Shown here: piece by piece, positions 14,696 to 19,010 of the stretch
Layout: each line of letters begins with the position of its first letter
Position numbering within the stretch: the stretch's first letter is position 1
NCBI GenBank assembly: GCA_020847555.1
Contig: JADLBT010000165.1
Span: 1-19,010 of the forward strand
Source: Gemmataceae bacterium
Lineage (GTDB): Bacteria; Planctomycetota; Planctomycetia; Gemmatales; Gemmataceae
Direction of reading: 5' to 3'
DNA: 19,010 nucleotides
Translations under genes and position numbers: made by a program
Notes under the pieces: generated by a model
The model's database searches: none
The model's input: the letters and a program-made list of their open reading frames with translations, nothing else
What the model was told of the DNA's origin: nothing

Positions 14696-16000
14696 TCATT
14701 CCACCGTTTCGAGGATCTGCGGGTGTGGCGACGGCGGAGCGTCGCCGACCGCCAGCGCCTGTTGCAGCAGCTCCAGCGCGGGGTGCAGACGCGCTTCCTC
14801 GCGGTAATGCACCTCCGCGACCGCGTCGCCCGCGCGGACCTGCTCGCCGCGCCAGACCTGGATCATGACCCCGACGCCGTGGTCGATCGCGTCTTCCTTC
14901 CGGTCGCGGCCGGCCCCGAGCCGCATCGACGCGCGGCCGACCAGTTCCGCGTCAAGATGCTCAACATACCCGGCTCGCGGGGCGCGCACAAGCGCCCGTT
15001 TCGGCGCCGCGGGCAGCCGTCCGTAGTCGTCGATGACGCGCGGGTCGCCCCCCTGACGCTCGACGAGTTGGCGAAACTTCTCCAGTCCGCGGCCCGCCGC
15101 GAGCGCCGCCCGGACCCTCGCCGCGGCCTCCTCCACCGTCGGCGCCACCCCGCCCAGGAGCAGCATCCGGGCCGCGAGCGCGACCGATAGCCCTTCCAGG
15201 TCGGCCGGCCCGTTGCCCTTGAGGGTCTCCAGTGCCTCGATCACCTCCAGCGCGTTGCCGACGGCGCGGCCGAGCGAGACGTCCATCGCCGTGACCAGCG
15301 CCGTCGTCCGCACGCCGTTGGCCGCCCCGGTCGCGACGTGGGCCTCGGCCAGCCGGCGCGCGTCTGCCCGCGTCTTCATGAACGCGCCGCGCCCGCACTT
15401 GACATCGATCACCAGGGCATCGATGCCCTCGGCGATCTTCTTGCTCAGGATCGACCCGGTGATGAGCGGGATGCTCTCGACGGTCGCCGTCACGTCGCGC
15501 AGGGCGTAGAGCTTCTTGTCGGCCGGCGCGATCTCGCCCGTCTGGCCGATCAGGGCGCAGCCGATCGCGGCGAGCGCGGCACGGAACTCCGGCAGGGACA
15601 GGGCGGTGCGATACCCGGGGATCGACTCCAGCTTGTCGAGCGTCCCGCCGCTGTGGCCGAGCGCGCGCCCGGACATCTTCGGCACGACGACCCCGCACGC
15701 GGCCGCCAGCGGCGCCAGGATCAGCGACGTCTTGTCGCCGACGCCGCCGGTGCTGTGCTTATCGACCTTGGGGCCGGGGATGTCCGAGAGGTCGAGGATC
15801 GTGCCGGAGTGGGCCATCGCTCGCGTCAGGTGGGCCGTCTCGTCCGCGTCCATGCCGCGCAGGACGATCGCCATGAGCAGGGCGGCCGTCTGGTAGTCGG
15901 GCCAGGATCCGTCCGTGACGCCAGCGACGAACGCCTCGATCTCGGATCGTCTCAGCGCCTCGCCATCGCGTTTCTTTCGGATGATATCGACCGCGCGCAC
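14696..16000 (-). CDS. pdp: Pyrimidine-nucleoside phosphorylase
   Basis: The enzyme cleaves uridine, deoxyuridine or thymidine with phosphate to give the base and (deoxy)ribose 1-phosphate. The protein aligns along its length with Bacillus PyNP: KHSTGGVGD phosphate loop (81-89), family signature SGRALGHSGGTLDKLESIPG (110-129), PADKKLYALRDVTATVESIP, then SKKIAEG. I chose the GTG at 16000, giving 434 residues (the Geobacillus enzyme has 433). VRAVDIIRKKRDG matches the Bacillus N-terminus, and GGGGGAA lies 6 nt upstream. The longer frame from a TTG at 16033 has no such support. It could be a strict thymidine phosphorylase (deoA); partnership with Cdd and NupC favours broader pyrimidine use. It is the first gene of the operon. 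Confidence 0.93.
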   Translation of the reverse strand: MRAVDIIRKKRDGEALRRSEIEAFVAGVTDGSWPDYQTAALLMAIVLRGMDADETAHLTRAMAHSGTILDLSDIPGPKVDKHSTGGVGDKTSLILAPLAAACGVVVPKMSGRALGHSGGTLDKLESIPGYRTALSLPEFRAALAAIGCALIGQTGEIAPADKKLYALRDVTATVESIPLITGSILSKKIAEGIDALVIDVKCGRGAFMKTRADARRLAEAHVATGAANGVRTTALVTAMDVSLGRAVGNALEVIEALETLKGNGPADLEGLSVALAARMLLLGGVAPTVEEAAARVRAALAAGRGLEKFRQLVERQGGDPRVIDDYGRLPAAPKRALVRAPRAGYVEHLDAELVGRASMRLGAGRDRKEDAIDHGVGVMIQVWRGEQVRAGDAVAEVHYREEARLHPALELLQQALAVGDAPPSPHPQILETVE

Positions 16001-16071
16001 GGAAGGTTCCCCCGAAGAAATAACCGCTGTCAAGGCCCTGTCACTTCTGGCGCCTGTCCGGTTCTCGCTCC

Positions 16072-16160
16072 CCCCTCTCCCCTCGTGGGAGAGGGGGCGA
16101 GGGGGAAGGCGCCGCGATCCCCCTCACCCCCAGCCCCTCTCCCACCAGGGGAGAGGGGGG
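16072..16160. repeat. REP/BIME-like inverted element
   Basis: Two arms in opposite orientation flank a short centre (AGGCGCCGCGA). The left arm has the hairpin CCCCTCTCCC (16073-16082) with GGGAGAGGGG (16087-16096). The right arm has CCCCTCTCCC (16134-16143) with a matching G-run to 16160. The reverse complement of the right arm matches the left arm nearly throughout, including GAGGGGGA next to the centre. This is the layout of paired REP sequences. It lies in the 235-nt gap between the PyNP start and the coaC end, both on minus, and could also end coaBC transcription. Confidence 0.75.
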
Positions 16161-16235
16161 CGAAAGCAGGCACCCTTTTCCGGACCATGTATCAGGCGGG
16201 GACCGGGCAGAGCGCCTCTTGCTTTGGAACGCCGT

Positions 16236-16925
16236 TCACGACGGCGGCGCCGAGACAGGCGGGGTATAACCGGCCAGCACGCGCTCCAGTCCGGCGAGAA
16301 TCGCGTCCAGGCTCGCCAGCGCGCCAACGCCGACGTCGTCGCACGCCAGGCGCTTGCTCTGCGGCGGCGCCACGTTCAGCCGCGGGCACTGGTCGTTGAG
16401 CCACGCCACCAGATCCGGCAGCCTCAGCGACTCCGGCGGCGCCGCCCCCAGATCCGCGGCGACCTGGCGCAGGTGCCGCGCCGTGGCCGGGTGCTCCCAC
16501 ATAAACGTGTTCATCGCCGGCGCCAGCACCACCGGCCGCGCCCGGTCCCACGCCCGCCAAACACACGTCAGGCAGTTGTCCGCCAGTCCGTTCGCCAGCT
16601 TCGCCAGCGTGTTCGCGTCGAGCGGCGCCAGCACCAGGGCATCCGCCCACCTGCGCAACTCGATGTGCAGCACCCGGTCGCCGCGCTGATATCGCTGCCC
16701 TTCCCCCTGTCCCGGCCACTCGTCCTCGTCGAGCACCACCACGTCGGGGTTGCGCGACGGCCGCGCCGGATCGGCAACTCCCGGTACGGCCGGGTCGAAG
16801 AAATAGAGCGACGCGGCGGTCGCCACCACCTTGACCCGATGGCCCGCGGACTCGAGCGCCGCGTACAGCGCCGGCGTCAGGACGGCGGCCACCGAACCCG
16901 TCACGCCCAGCAGGACGTTAGCCAT
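16236..16925 (-). CDS. coaC: Phosphopantothenoylcysteine decarboxylase, stand-alone HAL3-like
   Basis: This FMN flavoprotein decarboxylates 4'-phosphopantothenoylcysteine to 4'-phosphopantetheine in coenzyme A synthesis. The 229-residue protein holds the three catalytic sites: HIELRRWAD with His87, APAMNTFMW with Asn139, and RLACDDVG with Cys195. His-to-Asn spacing (52) equals that in Arabidopsis HAL3a (His90, Asn142). The wording of these blocks and of RPVVLAPAMN is closer to plant HAL3 as I remember it than to E. coli Dfp. About 23 extra residues lie between Asn139 and the Cys motif (33 residues apart in HAL3a, 56 here). In most bacteria this domain is the N-terminal half of a fused CoaBC. 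Here it is a separate second gene, whose ATG overlaps the coaB stop by 8 nt, implying translational coupling. Confidence 0.88.
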   Translation of the reverse strand: MANVLLGVTGSVAAVLTPALYAALESAGHRVKVVATAASLYFFDPAVPGVADPARPSRNPDVVVLDEDEWPGQGEGQRYQRGDRVLHIELRRWADALVLAPLDANTLAKLANGLADNCLTCVWRAWDRARPVVLAPAMNTFMWEHPATARHLRQVAADLGAAPPESLRLPDLVAWLNDQCPRLNVAPPQSKRLACDDVGVGALASLDAILAGLERVLAGYTPPVSAPPS

Positions 16926-17670
16926 GCGCCTTCTCCCGGGCCGCGCGCTCGACGCGGTCGAGCAGGCGCTCCGCCAACTCGCCCCGCGCCACGCGCTGGT
17001 AGTTGCCCGCGCCCGCGCCGAGGAACGCCCACTCGTGGGAGCCCTCCAGCGTGTTCGCCACCATCAGATCGGCGGCCGACGTTTGCCGCGACCGCTCGGC
17101 GATTTCCAGCAACCGCTCGTCGCTGACTCCGACTTCCAGCTTGAACTTCACCAGCACACCGCAGAAGCCCCACTCGCCGCGGATCCGATCGACGATTTTC
17201 GGCGCGCGGACCAGGCGCAGCCACAATTCGCTCTCGTCGCTCTTGATCTTGCCCGCGCCGCGGTCTTCCAGTCTCGGCGGACCGTCCGGCGCGGCGTGCC
17301 AGGTGCCGCTCGCCGGGTCGAACCGCGTCCCTCCGGCGGGTGCGTAGATTCCGGCGGCGAGGTAGTCGCTCACGGCCGCGCAGTGAATGACTCCGTCCAG
17401 TCCGCCGGCGCACACCCGGTCGCCCATGAGAGTTTGCAGATCCGCGAACGTGCGGTAACGGTGAACCGCCCAGCGCTTGCCTGGCGTCGGCGGCGGGTCG
17501 CGCAGGCTGCCGACCACCTCGGGGTGTGAAGTAAGGAGAGTGACGTTGTGGCCGCGGTCGTGGGCCGCCAGGGCGATGGCCGTCCCGGTGCGGCCGGTGA
17601 AGATGTTGGTGAGGCAGCGCACCCGGTCGATCGGGACGAGGGTGTTGCCGGCGGTGACCAGGAGGTTCAT
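16918..17670 (-). CDS. coaB: Phosphopantothenate-cysteine ligase, stand-alone
   Basis: The enzyme joins 4'-phosphopantothenate and cysteine, using a nucleotide triphosphate, one step before CoaC. The 250-residue protein starts with LLVTAGNTLVPIDRVR and has the TNIFTGRTG loop, AAVSDY, GKIKSDE (the conserved Lys region), FKLEV and ADLMVANTLEG. FKLE and the stand-alone length resemble eukaryotic PPCS and the separate CoaB of streptococci more than the fused E. coli type. The start ATG fits the family; no strong ribosome site precedes it. It is transcribed first and overlaps coaC by 8 nt, so the gene order is the reverse of the domain order in fused CoaBC. Confidence 0.88.
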   Translation of the reverse strand: MNLLVTAGNTLVPIDRVRCLTNIFTGRTGTAIALAAHDRGHNVTLLTSHPEVVGSLRDPPPTPGKRWAVHRYRTFADLQTLMGDRVCAGGLDGVIHCAAVSDYLAAGIYAPAGGTRFDPASGTWHAAPDGPPRLEDRGAGKIKSDESELWLRLVRAPKIVDRIRGEWGFCGVLVKFKLEVGVSDERLLEIAERSRQTSAADLMVANTLEGSHEWAFLGAGAGNYQRVARGELAERLLDRVERAAREKAHG

Positions 17671-17794
17671 CGAGGGAAACCACGAAGGACGCAAGCGACA
17701 CGAAACCGGGCCGAGGCCGCTGGCCCACCTCATTGTAGGCGCACGGCCCTGCCCGGTCGCTCTCGCGCGTGTTCTGGGGCGTTCGCGGTTGCCG

Positions 17795-18742
17795 TCACCG
17801 CTGGGCGGTGGCGGACGGGCGAGCGGCGTCGATCTGGGCGAGATGGCGGTGCAGGGCCCGGTCGGGCGAACGGTACACGGCCGCCAGGCGCGGGCGCAGC
17901 GGCCCGGGCCTGGCGTTCGTGCGCAGCTCCCGGACATACCCGATTAGCGCCTGGCGCGCCGCCGGCTCGCCGTGCAACATCAGGTGGACCCAGCCCCACG
18001 ATTCGCGGTACTCGGCCAGCGTCATCTGCTCCACGCGGGTCAGCTTCTCCAGCCGCGCCAGGTTCGGGGTGAACGGGCCGGCCGGGCTGCGCAGAAGCTG
18101 CGTCAGGTGCTGGTAGTTGACGCCCCGCCACCCCGGCGGCATCTCGAAGTACTCCGCCAGTCCCTCGTCGAGCCAGATCGGCACGTCCTTCAGGACGCTG
18201 TGCAGCAGAGCGTGCGTCAGCTCATGGCGCAGATCCTGATGGATGCGCTCGCCCCACGAGGTGTAGACGAGCAGCTCCTCCCCGCCGCCGAGCGCCCGCT
18301 CCTGGGCGATGAAGAACGCGCGCCGCTTCGGCAGGTCCGGGTGGCGCGCCTGCATGAACTGCTCATAGGCCTTCTGGTCCCGGAACAGGTGGACGTAGAT
18401 GAGGGTGTTCGACGGCGGCAACTGCAGCTCGCGGTAGACCTGCTCGCGCAGCTCGGCGAGTTCGCGGAACAGGGGAAGGTTGCGGTTGATCTCGAAGTCG
18501 TGCAGGAAAACGAACTGGGGTGAGACGCGGAACTCGGCTTTCCTGACCGCGGGAGGCGGCGCGGGCGCCGGCGTGGGCGGAGGAACCGGAGCCTGGGCGA
18601 CGGTGGGCTTCTCCTTCTCCGGACGGTCGGGGCCGACCTGCGCCAGGCGCAGCGCGTGGCAGCCGGCCAGGGCGAGGAGGCCCGCGCAGGGCAGCAGGCG
18701 GCAGAGTCGAAAGGCGCTCGTCCTCGGCTGGCGGCTCATCAT
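17795..18742 (-). CDS. Lipoprotein with HExxH metallopeptidase motif (DUF1570-like)
   Basis: The 315-residue protein starts with a basic, hydrophobic signal ending in the lipobox LALAGC, which makes Cys28 the lipidated residue. A Pro-rich tether (about residues 45-67) follows. The C-terminal domain has RHELTHALL (His173, Glu174, His177) and PIWLDEGLAEYFE, whose EG glutamate (Glu193) is the likely third zinc ligand, as in gluzincin-type peptidases and DUF1570/peptidase MA-like domains. It probably faces the periplasm. The substrate is unknown. I chose the ATG at 18742 because GGAAGGAA lies a few nt upstream; the next codon is also ATG. A longer frame from 18811 would put the lipobox too deep. 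It lies 124 nt upstream of coaB on the same strand. Confidence 0.85.
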   Translation of the reverse strand: MMSRQPRTSAFRLCRLLPCAGLLALAGCHALRLAQVGPDRPEKEKPTVAQAPVPPPTPAPAPPPAVRKAEFRVSPQFVFLHDFEINRNLPLFRELAELREQVYRELQLPPSNTLIYVHLFRDQKAYEQFMQARHPDLPKRRAFFIAQERALGGGEELLVYTSWGERIHQDLRHELTHALLHSVLKDVPIWLDEGLAEYFEMPPGWRGVNYQHLTQLLRSPAGPFTPNLARLEKLTRVEQMTLAEYRESWGWVHLMLHGEPAARQALIGYVRELRTNARPGPLRPRLAAVYRSPDRALHRHLAQIDAARPSATAQR

Positions 18743-19010
18743 CCCGGTTCCTTCCGGCCTGTCCCGGCACTGCGTACCCTCACCAGGGGCGGCGGATTCT
18801 ACACGCCCCACGCGGATTCCGCCAGAGCATTCCGACGGGAGGGCGCCGCCGCGCCTTGCATCCGGGGCGCGTGAAGGTGACGGGGGACGTTAGCGAAGGA
18901 AGGAACCCGCGCGGTCTGAGAAAGCCATTGCAGGAGGATCGACCGGGCGCCGGGGAGTGCAGGCGGGGTCGTCGGCGGTCCCGCGGGTTGGGACCGCCGC
19001 CTCGACCCCC
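18743..19010. other. Right-edge intergenic region with a long hairpin
   Basis: I see no gene here. The last 45 bases hold an imperfect hairpin: CGGCGGTCCC (18973-18982) pairs with GGGACCGCCG (18990-18999) around a 7-nt loop. GGGGTCG (18965-18971) pairs with CGACCCC (19003-19009) outside it. It may be a 3'-end structure of a gene beyond the window or an interspersed repeat. No T-run is visible. Confidence 0.4.

Noticed and set aside
16001..16033. Longer PyNP start at a TTG (16033)
   Set aside because: The GTG at 16000 has a good ribosome site and gives the family N-terminus and length.
15338..17126. Overlapping plus-strand frames of 353 and 403 codons
   Set aside because: They are antisense to PyNP, the REP-like element and coaC, and part of their sequence is translated repeat.

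Overview
The window looks like chromosomal DNA of a planctomycete, most likely of the Gemmata lineage. GC content is very high, with many long antisense shadow frames. The proteins match planctomycete habits: two GYF_2-domain membrane proteins, a DUF1570-like lipoprotein metallopeptidase, a YncE-propeller/phosphoesterase fusion, an S46 exopeptidase and a HEAT-repeat membrane protein. I recognised no rRNA, tRNA, CRISPR array, transposase or phage gene. The placement is inferred from protein style only.

Layout, left to right. Positions 276-6763 (+) hold a membrane HEAT-repeat protein, a secreted S46 dipeptidyl-peptidase with the residue expected for acidic-P1 (DPP11-type) specificity, and a secreted YncE/alkaline-phosphatase-like fusion. 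Positions 6808-9672 (-) hold two tandem paralogous GYF_2-TM-exodomain proteins and a D-cysteine desulfhydrase-type PLP enzyme. A possible 40-codon ORF with its own terminator lies between the latter and recN. Positions 9950-11647 (+) are recN. Positions 11857-12669 (+) are a TPR-type gene split by one in-frame TAG.

From 12699 to the end, all genes are on the minus strand. A nucleoside-salvage operon reads PyNP, NupC-type transporter, cytidine deaminase (16000 to 12699): the transporter brings nucleosides in, Cdd deaminates cytidines to uridines, and PyNP cleaves pyrimidine nucleosides to base and sugar 1-phosphate. Upstream is a two-gene coenzyme A unit with separate coaB and coaC in B-then-C order, overlapping by 8 nt. 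The CoaC resembles plant HAL3. Last is an HExxH lipoprotein.

The most unusual non-coding structures are two inverted arrays of 7-bp units, at 6761-6812 (TAGGCAG family) and 11645-11771 (TAGTGGT family). In three genes the TAG stop codon is itself the start of the first heptamer. A REP/BIME-like inverted element lies at 16072-16160, with a degenerate relative at 4056-4087. I found no clear new defence or mobile system. The best leads are the heptamer elements at gene ends, the GYF_2/exodomain pair, the amber-split TPR gene and the reversed, split CoaB/CoaC unit.
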